Below are positions 1 through 7,995 of a DNA stretch of 34,764 nt, in pieces. Both the position numbers and the translations under genes were made by a program. Source of the stretch: a bacterium (GTDB lineage Bacteria > Patescibacteriota > Patescibacteriia > Patescibacteriales > XYC2-FULL-47-12). Where the stretch lies: contig JAUYLZ010000034.1 of the NCBI GenBank assembly GCA_030698385.1, positions 1 to 34,764 of the forward strand, written 5' to 3'. Below the pieces are notes generated by a model. The model saw nothing but the letters and a program-made list of their open reading frames with translations, searched no databases and was not told the origin of the DNA. Numbering within the stretch: position 1 is the stretch's first letter; each line of letters starts with the position of its first letter.

Positions 1-101
1 TTTTGGATTTAAAAATTGCCTACAAATTTGCGGAAAAATCCCATGCCGAGGGGCTTTGCGCCGTGGCAACTTCTTACGATTTTTCTGAAAGTACAATTTG
101 G

Positions 102-188
102 CGGAGAGGGTGGGATTCGAACCCACGGGACCCGTTAAGGCCCAACGGTTTTCAAGACCGTCACATTCGACCGCTCTGTCACCTCTCC
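102..188 (-). tRNA. tRNA-Ser (anticodon TGA)
   Basis: Read on the minus strand, the acceptor stem GGAGAGG (182-188) pairs with CCTCTCC (103-109), followed by discriminator G. An encoded CCA lies at 99-101. The anticodon loop reads CTTGAAA, giving anticodon TGA, and a long variable arm typical of class II serine tRNA is present. The T-loop GTTCGAATC is intact. It decodes UCA and related Ser codons. Its 5' half is duplicated just upstream of the gene (see 189-296). Confidence 0.95.
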
Positions 189-296
189 ATAATGGACATA
201 TTAGTTTTTCCGCTCATACCGCTGCGCGGTTGAGCGGACCCGCTCGCGCAGACGAGCGGGCAAGACCGTCACATTCGACCGCTCTGTCACCTCTCC
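189..296. repeat. Duplicated 5' half of tRNA-Ser plus GC-rich palindromes
   Basis: Positions 261-296 are a 36-base exact copy of 153-188, the 5' half of tRNA-Ser from acceptor stem to anticodon. The 72-base spacer 189-260 contains two hairpins: CCGCTCA...TGAGCGG with an inner ACCGC/GCGGT stem (about 210-237), and CCCGCTCG-CGCAGA-CGAGCGGG (about 239-260). The copy lacks the 3' half, so it cannot fold as a tRNA. The arrangement looks like a small palindromic insertion flanked by a 36-base direct repeat. Confidence 0.85.
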
Positions 297-316
297 CTAC
301 TTTTATACTAAAATTG

Positions 317-388
317 TGCACCCGACAGGAATCGAACCTGTATTACAAGCTCCGCAAGCTTGCGTCCTATCCGTTGAACGACGAGTGC
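317..388 (-). tRNA. tRNA-Arg (anticodon GCG)
   Basis: Minus-strand cloverleaf of 72 bases. Acceptor GCACTCG (382-388) pairs with CGGGTGC (318-324, one G-T pair), D-stem is GTTC/GGAC, anticodon stem CAAGC/GCTTG encloses loop TTGCGGA, and T-arm is ACAGG-TTCGATT-CCTGT. Discriminator is A. CCA is not encoded, unlike the neighbouring tRNA-Ser. Anticodon GCG reads CGC arginine codons. The first 11 bases of the gene are repeated twice more upstream in a 104-base tandem repeat. Confidence 0.93.
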
Positions 389-601
389 GATTTAACTCTA
401 ATTTATTGATTTTAAATAAGCATCCGTTGTCCGCCAAAAGCTGGCTTTGCCAGCGGCGGATCACTCACTAACGTTCGTGAAACGACGAGTGCGATTTAAC
501 TCTAATTTATTGATTTTAAATAAGCATCCGTTGTCCGCCAAAAGCTGGCTTTGCCAGCGGCGGATCACTCACTAACGTTCGTGAAACGACGAGTGCAATT
601 T
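378..601. repeat. 104-base tandem repeat starting inside tRNA-Arg
   Basis: A unit of 104 bases runs 378-481 and 482-585 with virtually no difference, and a third partial copy begins at 586. Each unit starts with the 11 bases that form the 5' end of tRNA-Arg and carries a nested hairpin CCGCC-aaaa-GCTGGC-ttt-GCCAGC-GGCGG (431-459 and 535-563). The stretch between the tRNA and the terminator at 635 has no gene. Confidence 0.9.
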
Positions 602-634
602 AATTTTGACAAGTGCGATTTAATATCTAAACTG

Positions 635-660
635 AAAAACAGGGCTCACACCCTGTTTTT
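635..660. terminator. Bidirectional intrinsic terminator
   Basis: Perfect inverted repeat AAAAACAGGG-CTCACA-CCCTGTTTTT, giving a GC stem with an A-run on one side and a T-run on the other. It lies 25 bases beyond the stop codon of the last gene of the minus-strand block (685-1185), which it should terminate. Confidence 0.85.
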
Positions 661-684
661 GGGCTCATTTATTATAATATAAAA

Positions 685-1185
685 TCAAATTTTTAACAAG
701 CGACTAAGATTTTCTGATAAAGGCTCGCCTTCTCTATCCAAGTCTTCCTGAAGGTAGTTTAGCAAAACCTCACGAATTTTCAAGGGATTCATATCATCTA
801 TATATATGGAAATACGAGGCTTTAACACATTATTATACTCAAAATAAAGCCTTTTGATATTCTGACGCGGTTTATACACAATTGAAAAATTACGTAAATC
901 ATCATAATCAATGAACTTATTGCCCAAAATCAGGCCTTCATCGACAATTGAAAAATCAATTTTTTCATCCTCGCGGTTATCAAGCAAAATTACTATCGCC
1001 GCCCCCAATACCACAATCACTGCCAGTAAAAAATTGTCGGTAAAATATGATAATCCCAGCAAAATTAGCACAATAAATGATGAAGCAATATACCAAAGCC
1101 GACCGCGCGCATGTCTGTCAAACAAAGCTACCGGCCAGCTTAATACCACCGCTAATTCATCTAAATTGTTGTTATTTTTTGCCAT
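685..1185 (-). CDS. Small membrane protein, two TM segments, unknown function
   Basis: 166 residues. Two hydrophobic segments (about residues 30-48 and 50-68) are followed by a soluble C-terminal part with alternating beta-like pattern (IDFSIVDEGLILGNKFIDY, then LRNFSIVYKP) that resembles the short PH-like domains of small bacterial membrane proteins. No catalytic motif is visible. It is the last gene of the minus-strand block and is followed at once by the terminator at 635-660. The gap to comF is about 60 bases. I do not recognise a named family; small two-TM proteins of this shape are common in Parcubacteria. Confidence 0.75.
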   Translation of the reverse strand: MAKNNNNLDELAVVLSWPVALFDRHARGRLWYIASSFIVLILLGLSYFTDNFLLAVIVVLGAAIVILLDNREDEKIDFSIVDEGLILGNKFIDYDDLRNFSIVYKPRQNIKRLYFEYNNVLKPRISIYIDDMNPLKIREVLLNYLQEDLDREGEPLSENLSRLLKI

Positions 1186-1243
1186 AGAAAAATATATCTT
1201 TATATTAATAATTATATCATAATTAAATAATTAGGTAAAAAAA

Positions 1244-2017
1244 TTAATTCTTGGCGACGACCAGTCCCCAAATTTCGCCGGCGCCGGCTTTTTTCAAAAC
1301 GCTGGCGCACTCATCCAGCGTCGCTCCGGTGGTGAGAACATCATCTACTAACATAATATTTTTACTTTTTAAATCACCGCCTTGCCAGACAAAGCTTTTT
1401 TTGATATTTTGCCGGCGCTGGGTTTCATTTAGCTCTGCCTGTGAGGTTGTGTATTTTACGCGCTTTAAATCATGATCATTTATCCGCAAGTGATAATGCT
1501 GAGCAAAATTTTCCGCTAAAACTCGCGCTTGGTTAAAGCCGCGCCACCGTTCCCGCCGCCGATGCAACGGCACCGGAATAACCAAAACCTCTTTGAAATG
1601 ACGCAAAATTTTTGGCGCGTCAACACCACGCGCCTGATTAAGCCAAGCGGCTCTTTGAGATTTTTTCAACAGCTCATCCAGATAAAAAACCATAATTTTT
1701 ACAAGTTCTGAATTTAGACTAGAGACAAATCTGTATTTGAATGTTTTGATTAATTTTTTGACCAATTCATCACTGTAAGAGGCAGAAATAAAAGCGCCGC
1801 GCAGGGAGTAATTTTTTTGGCAATTGGCGCAGTACTCGCCAAAAGTTGTCTCCGCTCGGCAAGCCGGACAGTGCGGATCAACATTAATTTGAATTTTTTT
1901 GGCGCACGTTTCACAAAGCCACCGGCCTTCTTTTTTACAATTCAGACACTCAATTGGAAAAATAATATCAATAGCTTTTTGGCAGGCGGTTTTTATTTTT
2001 TTGATAATTTTTTTCAT
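1244..2017 (-). CDS. comF: ComF-like amidophosphoribosyltransferase-fold protein
   Basis: 257 residues. The N-terminal part has a zinc-ribbon pattern of paired cysteines (CLNC, CETC, CPAC, CANC). The C-terminal part is a type I phosphoribosyltransferase domain with the PRPP loop IMLVDDVLTTGATLDE and the ComF signature VPVPLHRRRERWRGFNQA. In competent bacteria ComF works in DNA uptake, and patescibacteria rely on natural DNA uptake, so a role in importing DNA is plausible. The linker between the two parts (about ELLKKS to FKEV) seems longer than usual and contains a perfect 7-base inverted repeat GGCGCGT/ACGCGCC at 1614-1634, possibly a small in-frame palindrome. Confidence 0.92.
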   Translation of the reverse strand: MKKIIKKIKTACQKAIDIIFPIECLNCKKEGRWLCETCAKKIQINVDPHCPACRAETTFGEYCANCQKNYSLRGAFISASYSDELVKKLIKTFKYRFVSSLNSELVKIMVFYLDELLKKSQRAAWLNQARGVDAPKILRHFKEVLVIPVPLHRRRERWRGFNQARVLAENFAQHYHLRINDHDLKRVKYTTSQAELNETQRRQNIKKSFVWQGGDLKSKNIMLVDDVLTTGATLDECASVLKKAGAGEIWGLVVAKN

Positions 2018-2087
2018 AAAAAATTAAGACGCTTTAACAAGCGCCTCCAAGACTGTATGAGATGGGTACAAAACTATTTTTAAAACT

Positions 2088-2678
2088 CTAATTAACCCAG
2101 CTTACCCAATCAACCTTCCAAATTCCACCTTCTTTTTTCATGCGCACCGTTGCGTCTTGCTGAAATTTGCGCGTATTCGCGCTCGTGCCAATCGCTTCGG
2201 CGCGCTGGGTTTTTACCAAAAACTCCGCTTCTCCCAATGCTTCTTGATAATTAACAACCTCAACCACCACCGCTTTTGTCGTAATGCCATAGTAGATGTT
2301 GGTGTCCGCTTGATTTGTATTGGCAATATAGTTAGCCATCCATGCCTGAAGCGAATTCGACATAAAAAGATTTAATTCGCGCAAGTTGGAAAAACCGGAT
2401 TGGTTGGAGTAACTGCCATAACGCTCGACAAATGACGAGGCGATGTGGCGCAAATCTTCTTTGGTCGTGTCGCGGGGCGGCGACGGCTGGCGCGGCAGAT
2501 CAGGAGCGGTTGTGATTCCATCAGAGGTTGCCGGCAGCTGATTAGACTCATTAACCGTTGGCGTTGCTTCGGGAACAACTGGCGCAACCGGCGCCAAAAA
2601 CATAAAATAAATCAGGCCGACGAGAATTATTAAGGCCAAAATAATAACTAAAATTGCAATAAGTCTTTTTCTTGACAT
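2088..2678 (-). CDS. VirB8-like bitopic membrane protein (NTF2-like domain)
   Basis: 196 residues. One TM helix (about residues 7-28) follows a short basic N-terminus. A Pro/Thr-rich linker leads to a C-terminal alpha/beta domain of about 120 residues ending VRMKKEGGIWKVDWVSWVN, the look of an NTF2-like fold. That topology (cytoplasmic start, one TM, outside NTF2-like domain) is that of VirB8/TcpC proteins of type IV secretion systems. The stop codon abuts the virB4 stop-start junction: it begins one base after virB4 ends, so the two are surely co-transcribed. The VirB8 assignment is inferred from topology and context, not from a clear motif. Confidence 0.7.
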   Translation of the reverse strand: MSRKRLIAILVIILALIILVGLIYFMFLAPVAPVVPEATPTVNESNQLPATSDGITTAPDLPRQPSPPRDTTKEDLRHIASSFVERYGSYSNQSGFSNLRELNLFMSNSLQAWMANYIANTNQADTNIYYGITTKAVVVEVVNYQEALGEAEFLVKTQRAEAIGTSANTRKFQQDATVRMKKEGGIWKVDWVSWVN

Positions 2679-4658
2679 TTAAATATTTCGTAAATTAGCG
2701 GTCATTTTTTTTTCGCTATTACTCTCATCACTACCGCTCGCGTTGCCAGTCGGCTCGGCCTGGTAGCTATTTTGCCTGGCGGCCATTTGTTCTTCAAACT
2801 CTTTTTTCGCCTCCTCAATCTCAAGCAACTGCCGCGGATCCGAGGTGATCAGCTGGTCTTCGGTATACGACGCGACAATATTTATGGCCGCGTGCTTGCT
2901 GCCGGCGAAAAAGATACCCTCGCCAACACCGCTTTCCAAAAGCAAATACTTCTCTCCTTCGGTTAAGGCGAAAGTTTTCTGAATCAGATCAATCGCCGAC
3001 GGCGACTGGCGCAGAAGCATCTGCAACGCTGAATTATTCACAATTGCCTGCCCGTACGGAGATATCAAAAAGTCATTTACATCCTGAGTAATAGTGGTAA
3101 CGCCCAGATAATACTTGCGACAGCGCTTAACCAGCGCGTAGATGAATTTGGCTGAATCTTCATGCTGCATCAGCCACCACGCCTCATCAATAACCAAAAT
3201 TCTTTTTTTCAACTCAGAGCGAACAATATTCCAAATATAGCTAACTATCGTGTAAATAGCCATTGGACGCAATTCATCTTCCAGATCGCGAACTGAAAAA
3301 CAGACCAATTGATTATTCATTTTAACAGTTGTCGGTGAATTAAGCAAGCCGGCAAATGTTCCCAAGGTGTATTTCTTCAGCCGCTGAGATAAGTCCGCGC
3401 CGCCTTCCATGCCGCTTAAAATTTCCTGAAAATCCTCCATAATCGGCATCTCCACCCGCGCCAAGTCAGCGTCGGCGGTGATGTCTTTTTTGGCGTAAGT
3501 TTCTAGCAGCGCCCGGTCAATAATTGAATCTTCCTGCGGTGAAATTTTGCCCAGCATTAAACGAGCCAAGCCTTTTACCGAAATTACCGCGCTGCGAATA
3601 ATGTCTTCGGGGCGCGCGTTGTCGCTGACAGAAGCCGGCAGGTCAAACGGGTTGATTTTGTTTTCAGATGACAGCGATATATTTATGTATGTGCCGCCGA
3701 CAGCATCGCAAAGATGCTTGTACTCTTTTTCCGGATCAATAATGATAACTTCCGCGCCCATCATCAAACTGCGCAAAACTTCGAGCTTGATAGCGTAGCT
3801 TTTGCCGGCGCCGGATGTCGCGAAGACAACGCTGTTGGCGTTCTGCAGGGAAAAACGGTCAAACAAAATCAAGCTGTTATTGTGCCGATTAATCCCGTAC
3901 AAAATACCGTTGTCGGTTGTCAAATCGCTGGAGATAAACGGAAATGAAGCCGCGGCCGGCGAGGAATTCATATTAAAAGTTATCATCATCTCATCATTAT
4001 TCAAAGGTAACGTGGAATTAAATCCTTGTTCAGCCTGATAAAAAACTTTCTTTGAATAAATCAGACGCGAACCGATGATGTTTTCGATAACTTCGGTGAA
4101 CTTGTCCAGCTCCTCTTCATTGTCAGAATAAATAGTTACGTACAAGGCAAACTGAAAAAAACGCTCAGTCCCCTGAGTCAACGCGTCGCGCAGAGCTTCG
4201 GCGTCGCGCAGAGCGGTTTCTCGTATCGGATCGCGAGCCGCGCCTTTTTCCGCGTCTGAGATAATTTGCGCCTCCAGATTTCCGACTTTTTTCTTAAGTT
4301 CTTTCAGTACCACCGCGCTTTTGACCGGATAAAAAAACATTGCCACATCAAAGGTTTCATTGAGATTAACAATCGGCGCAAACCAACCGACGCTGATATA
4401 GCGCGGGTAATTCATCACAAACAAGGTGCGGACAAATTTTTCAGAGAGGCGAAGATAGGTCGGTTTGACCTCAAACGATGCCGGCGCGATAATATCGCGA
4501 ATTGATATCTCCCCGCGGCGAAAAGCCTTCTCCTCCTCAATCGCGGCTTCAACCTCCTCAACTTTTGGCCCGGCTTTTATTTGCGCCGCGGCGATTTCAT
4601 CCACCGTCATATCAAGCGCCTTGGGTATTTTTTTATTTAAGTCTTTGGGATTAAACAT
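2679..4658 (-). CDS. virB4: VirB4/TraC-family type IV secretion ATPase
   Basis: 659 residues. The first ~260 residues match the CagE/TrbE/VirB N-terminal region. The ATPase domain has Walker A ATSGAGKS (about residue 282), IIDPEKEYKHL after it, and Walker B ILVIDEAWWLM (about 490), then TITQDVNDF and a QMLLRQ arginine-containing segment. VirB4 proteins are hexameric ATPases that power assembly and substrate passage in type IV secretion and conjugation. The tail is hydrophilic and poorly conserved (EQMAARQNSYQ...). It lies directly after PrgI and TraC-like genes, the order usual in patescibacterial genomes. No relaxase or coupling protein is seen, so a protein or DNA secretion role beyond conjugation is open. 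Confidence 0.95.
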   Translation of the reverse strand: MFNPKDLNKKIPKALDMTVDEIAAAQIKAGPKVEEVEAAIEEEKAFRRGEISIRDIIAPASFEVKPTYLRLSEKFVRTLFVMNYPRYISVGWFAPIVNLNETFDVAMFFYPVKSAVVLKELKKKVGNLEAQIISDAEKGAARDPIRETALRDAEALRDALTQGTERFFQFALYVTIYSDNEEELDKFTEVIENIIGSRLIYSKKVFYQAEQGFNSTLPLNNDEMMITFNMNSSPAAASFPFISSDLTTDNGILYGINRHNNSLILFDRFSLQNANSVVFATSGAGKSYAIKLEVLRSLMMGAEVIIIDPEKEYKHLCDAVGGTYINISLSSENKINPFDLPASVSDNARPEDIIRSAVISVKGLARLMLGKISPQEDSIIDRALLETYAKKDITADADLARVEMPIMEDFQEILSGMEGGADLSQRLKKYTLGTFAGLLNSPTTVKMNNQLVCFSVRDLEDELRPMAIYTIVSYIWNIVRSELKKRILVIDEAWWLMQHEDSAKFIYALVKRCRKYYLGVTTITQDVNDFLISPYGQAIVNNSALQMLLRQSPSAIDLIQKTFALTEGEKYLLLESGVGEGIFFAGSKHAAINIVASYTEDQLITSDPRQLLEIEEAKKEFEEQMAARQNSYQAEPTGNASGSDESNSEKKMTANLRNI

Positions 4659-4668
4659 TTTTTTATGG

Positions 4669-5352
4669 TTATTGCTCCATTAATTTATTAACATCGACTA
4701 GTTTTTCATTGGTTGAGGTCTCCGGATTGTAGGTATTGTACAAAAGCTCAATAATACTCTGCGTATCAAGCATCGCGCTTTGCAGGCCCATGCCCTGCAG
4801 GGCGCTAGCTATATGTTCAACGCGGCTGATTAAAATTTTTCGGCGTTCCTGGAATTTCGCGTCATTGATCATAATTGTTGCCAGTGGTTTAAACACACTA
4901 AGCAATCTGGAAAAAAATCCCTGTTTTTTATTAACCAGCGGATTGTAAGACACAACAATATAAAATCGCTTATTCATTATCTTTCCCAGAGAAATCAGCT
5001 CTTTGATATAACTAAGATATTCAGCCGTTTGTATGCGCAGCAGCGGATTGGTCTGCTCTTTGCGTCGTTTTTCCAAATCCACCAGATAAGAATCAATTTT
5101 GAATTCGCGCGACTGTATTACAATCTGCAGGGGATGCTCCAAGTTGTTAAGAAAACTAACGTAAGCCGCGATGATCGCGTTTTGTTCGTCTTCTGACTTT
5201 AGAGAAAAATTCAACGATGAAACCAGTAAAATCGCGCGCAAAGTCGCGTCTTTCATAATCAAAACATTATCCCTGATTTCAGAAACATCCAGATATTTTT
5301 GGGTCGTCGCGCTAATTTTACGATTGACTAGTTTATTGTTTTTCTCTGGCAT
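4669..5352 (-). CDS. TraC-like protein of the secretion locus
   Basis: 227 residues, no signal peptide or clear TM helix. The start resembles the opening of VirB4/TraC proteins (TQKYLDVSEIRDNVLIMKDATLRAI followed by a helical SEDEQNAIIAAYVSFLNNL), but no ATPase domain follows. This matches the TraC-like family found between PrgI and VirB4 in patescibacteria. It is 3 bases after prgI and 10 bases before virB4, so the three are translated as one unit. A role as an accessory or docking partner of VirB4 is inferred from position. Confidence 0.85.
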   Translation of the reverse strand: MPEKNNKLVNRKISATTQKYLDVSEIRDNVLIMKDATLRAILLVSSLNFSLKSEDEQNAIIAAYVSFLNNLEHPLQIVIQSREFKIDSYLVDLEKRRKEQTNPLLRIQTAEYLSYIKELISLGKIMNKRFYIVVSYNPLVNKKQGFFSRLLSVFKPLATIMINDAKFQERRKILISRVEHIASALQGMGLQSAMLDTQSIIELLYNTYNPETSTNEKLVDVNKLMEQ

Positions 5353-5355
5353 AAA

Positions 5356-5820
5356 TTATTTTATATTTAGATTGTCAGCAATTTCAATATTTTCATCGCC
5401 GCCGCCATAAGCTCCGCCGGTGTCAACAATCAATGAAATTTCGGAAAGCTTTGACCTGGCGTAAATCGGTTTGTGGGCAATTTCATTTTTTTTAACTGCC
5501 CGAGGTTTTTTATCGCTTAAATCATCCTTGGTCTTGGAAAGCTTGTTGTTCCAGACGCGCACTTTCGGTTTTTTCATAGTCTGTATCACGTTAACCACGA
5601 AGAAATGAAAAGGCCGGCCATTGATCTTCACAAAAGACAAAACTCCGCCCAGACCGAAAGCTATCACTGTCGCGAAGATAAAAAAACCAAAGGGAAACAA
5701 GGCGTAAGCAATCCCCGAACACATAGCGCTGAACAAAAGTATCACAAACTGCCTGGCGGTTATCGGGCCGATAACTTTGTCTTCAACATCAATAAATTGT
5801 GGCACGTTGAATTGTTGCAT
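5356..5820 (-). CDS. PrgI family protein (VirB3-like)
   Basis: 154 residues. It begins QFNVPQFIDVEDKVIGPITARQFVILL, the PrgI signature, with two close TM segments (about residues 24-62) and then VKINGRPFHFFVVNVIQ. PrgI corresponds to VirB3 in Gram-positive conjugation systems and sits next to VirB4 at the membrane. Residues after about 95 are hydrophilic and end with DTGGAYGGGDENIEIADNLN. Its position directly before the TraC-like and VirB4 genes supports the call. Confidence 0.92.
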   Translation of the reverse strand: MQQFNVPQFIDVEDKVIGPITARQFVILLFSAMCSGIAYALFPFGFFIFATVIAFGLGGVLSFVKINGRPFHFFVVNVIQTMKKPKVRVWNNKLSKTKDDLSDKKPRAVKKNEIAHKPIYARSKLSEISLIVDTGGAYGGGDENIEIADNLNIK

Positions 5821-5845
5821 GTTTTAATTTTGAAATTGGAAATTA

Positions 5846-7441
5846 TTAAATCTGCAGTTGCCGATTAAGATCAAGAATTGAATTAAACTGCTCGTAGGTT
5901 AAAATGTTTTGTTTGGCCTGCGCTTTTTCACTAATAATCGCGTCCATTGGCTTATGGCTCACCAGACTTTCCTGCCCCAGCGCCAAATACATTTTGTAAA
6001 CCGGCGAGGTGCGCCAAGCATTGATTCCCTGCTGGCGCTTGGTCATGCTTTCTTCTTCCAGCAGGTCTATTTTTTGTTTGATCTTGTTCACAATAATCTC
6101 CGGCGACTCGCCTAAACGCGTGAATTTGTTCAAGTCCAAGTTTGCCAGCTCCTCAATCGGACCCTGCAAACGAGACGGCTTTTGTTTGATGATGTCACTC
6201 ATACGCTGTTTGTCATTCGGCTCAACCTCCTGCCTGCTGATACGAACCGGCTCTCTGGCAAGCTTCTGCGGTTTCGGCGGCTGAACTGCCGGCGCCGGCT
6301 GGCTCTCAATTTTTTTCACATCTTCCATATCAAACTGAAAAGAAGGCTTTTGGCGAGCCTGAATTTTTGTTTGGACTTCAGATTTGGCGCCGGGCGCAAC
6401 TTTTTGCGCGACCGGCGGCAATGGCGCCAGCTGTTTTATTGCAGAAACTTTGCCAAAACCAGCCAAAGGATTTTTCGGCAGCTTGATTTTACCCAACGCT
6501 TTTTTCATAACCGATGTTTTTTGGCCGGCGGTCTTGCCTGCCGGAAAATCCAGTTTCGGCACAGTCTTAACAGCCGGCGTGTTTTCTTTCGCAGTTTTGT
6601 CAAACTTATATTCAACATCCCTGATTTGGTCAATGCCAATAATCGGTTGCGGGCGCGCTTCAATAAACTTTGGCGAAAAACCGCGGCTTTGCTTCAGCCG
6701 AGCGATAATTTTACCGGCGCGCTCCTCATCCAGACCCAAACCGCCGGACACTTTGTTCTTCATGAGCGTCTCGCGCGTGTCAATATCATCGCGAATCCCT
6801 TTGAGAAAAATGGTGGCGATAATTTTTAAACGGTTGGCCATTTCTTCATCGTCGTCGGCAATACCGGCCAAAGAAATCAATTCTTCGCTCAAAGCCTCTT
6901 TTTCCGGCTGAGTCATCTGCAGCTGGCCGCCGGGAGTGGTAATGATTTCACCTCTTACGTAAGGCGGTTCATCGGCCTCATTTTCAGTCTGAATTTTTTT
7001 CACGCCTTGGTCGATTTCTTCTATAACCTCAACTTGATTTCCTGGCTGGTTCACCGCCTCCCGCACAACTTTGTCTTCTTTTCTCAGGTCATTAATATCC
7101 AGTTCGGCTTTTGGCTCCACATTAAGCGTCATCTGCGCTGACGCCGCGGCGGCTTCTTCGCTGTTAATTTCCAGATATGGCGCGACTTTGGCAAAAAGAT
7201 TTTCTTTCAGCTCCGCTCGCAAAGCGTCTGCCTGTTCAGGGCTCAAATTATGCTCGCGCGCAAAATAATTTGCCACTCCCGACCAAGGAATTTCTTTGAC
7301 CATTATTTTGATAATGTCGGCGTCAAGGGCAATGCCGTATTTTTTCTCCAGTTCATTGATGGTCTGGATTGCCGTCGGCGAAGCAGCCGCTTGCTGCAGT
7401 TCTTTGGAAAGTTTTTTGAATTTTTCTAAATATTGAAACAT
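5846..7441 (-). CDS. Large helical protein of the secretion locus, unknown
   Basis: 531 residues from the ATG at 7441 (MFQYLEKFKKLS). An upstream in-frame ATG at 7483 would add residues encoded by the repeat at 7461-7478 (SRHGGIN), so the shorter start is preferred. The N-terminal ~100 residues are helical with a LSPEQADALRAEL segment that echoes FDEQKAKKLALDI in the 364-residue neighbour, suggesting a shared domain. The centre is a Pro/Lys/Gln-rich linker (about 290-400); the C-terminus is helical again. No signal, TM or catalytic motif. Conserved position beside PrgI/VirB4 suggests a cytoplasmic partner of the machine. Function unknown. Confidence 0.8.
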   Translation of the reverse strand: MFQYLEKFKKLSKELQQAAASPTAIQTINELEKKYGIALDADIIKIMVKEIPWSGVANYFAREHNLSPEQADALRAELKENLFAKVAPYLEINSEEAAAASAQMTLNVEPKAELDINDLRKEDKVVREAVNQPGNQVEVIEEIDQGVKKIQTENEADEPPYVRGEIITTPGGQLQMTQPEKEALSEELISLAGIADDDEEMANRLKIIATIFLKGIRDDIDTRETLMKNKVSGGLGLDEERAGKIIARLKQSRGFSPKFIEARPQPIIGIDQIRDVEYKFDKTAKENTPAVKTVPKLDFPAGKTAGQKTSVMKKALGKIKLPKNPLAGFGKVSAIKQLAPLPPVAQKVAPGAKSEVQTKIQARQKPSFQFDMEDVKKIESQPAPAVQPPKPQKLAREPVRISRQEVEPNDKQRMSDIIKQKPSRLQGPIEELANLDLNKFTRLGESPEIIVNKIKQKIDLLEEESMTKRQQGINAWRTSPVYKMYLALGQESLVSHKPMDAIISEKAQAKQNILTYEQFNSILDLNRQLQI

Positions 7442-7460
7442 CTGCTTAATTTTGAAATTT

Positions 7461-7519
7461 ATCCCGCCATGGCGGGATTGCAATTTGCAATTTGAAATCT
7501 GAAATTTGCAATTTAGAAA
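7461..7519. repeat. Perfect palindrome with AT repeat, left border of 4-helix gene
   Basis: ATCCCGCCATGGCGGGAT (7461-7478) is an 18-base perfect palindrome. It is followed by short tandem blocks of the type TTTGCAATTTGAAATC. The same palindrome and the same following blocks occur in the same orientation at 7906-7942, on the other side of the four-helix-bundle gene. Confidence 0.85.
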
Positions 7520-7520
7520 T

Positions 7521-7877
7521 TCATCTATTATTTTTTCGGGCGGTATTGCTTGAAGAAATCATAATCGCTAATATTTCTTTGCTTTCGTCTATTAATGGTT
7601 CAACCAACTCTTTTTTTAATAATTTACTGTCAATAATAACCTCTAGCCAAAATGCCGATTCATCCGCCTCTTCAATTACTATACCTAATTTTGAAATAAA
7701 TTCCGCCGTTGATCTGGCTCTACAAACTGCGCGGTAATTAGCTCCAACGGATGTTCCGCAACGAATGAGCTGGTTTCCCACCGCACGGCCAGTTTGTGTT
7801 TTTGGCAACGCATCAACTAATCTAATAATCCGTAAAGCATATTGCTTTGTCCTTTCTTTCAAATCTTCTTTATTCAT
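7521..7877 (-). CDS. Four-helix-bundle protein (23S rRNA IVS / S23 type)
   Basis: 118 residues from MNKEDLKERTKQYALRI at 7877. An in-frame ATG at 7901 adds residues encoded by the flanking repeat (MQNDNLNF) and is less likely. The family signature is clear: LIRCGTSVGANYRAV, then EADESAFWLEVI and a leucine-rich last helix. These proteins were first seen in intervening sequences of 23S rRNA and are related to Avd of diversity-generating retroelements; the free-standing role is unknown. It interrupts two co-oriented genes of the secretion locus and is bordered by matching repeats. A second member lies at 28110. Confidence 0.93.
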   Translation of the reverse strand: MNKEDLKERTKQYALRIIRLVDALPKTQTGRAVGNQLIRCGTSVGANYRAVCRARSTAEFISKLGIVIEEADESAFWLEVIIDSKLLKKELVEPLIDESKEILAIMISSSNTARKNNR

Positions 7878-7885
7878 AAAATTTA

Positions 7886-7995
7886 AATTATCATTTTGCA
7901 ATTTGTCCCGCCATGGCGGGATTGAAATCTGAAATTTAGCAATTTAGTTACTTATCATTTTGCAATTTAAAATCTGAAATCTGAAATTTAGCAAT
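7886..7995. repeat. AT repeat with palindrome, right border of 4-helix gene
   Basis: Contains TCCCGCCATGGCGGGA (7906-7921) amid blocks such as ATCATTTTGCAATTT and AAATCTGAAATTTAGCAATTT, each present twice (7890s and 7952-7995). The second set encodes the C-terminus of the 364-residue protein (AKFQISDFKLQNDK). Confidence 0.85.

Noticed and set aside
1..98. Gene fragment at the left edge
   Set aside because: Short frames are possible on both strands, but none shows recognisable protein features.
378..601. CRISPR array
   Set aside because: Repeat units are 104 bases and tandem with no varying spacers, and no cas genes are present.
6182..6829. 215-residue open frame on the plus strand
   Set aside because: Antisense shadow of the 531-residue secretion-locus protein, with Arg/Phe-rich composition typical of shadows.
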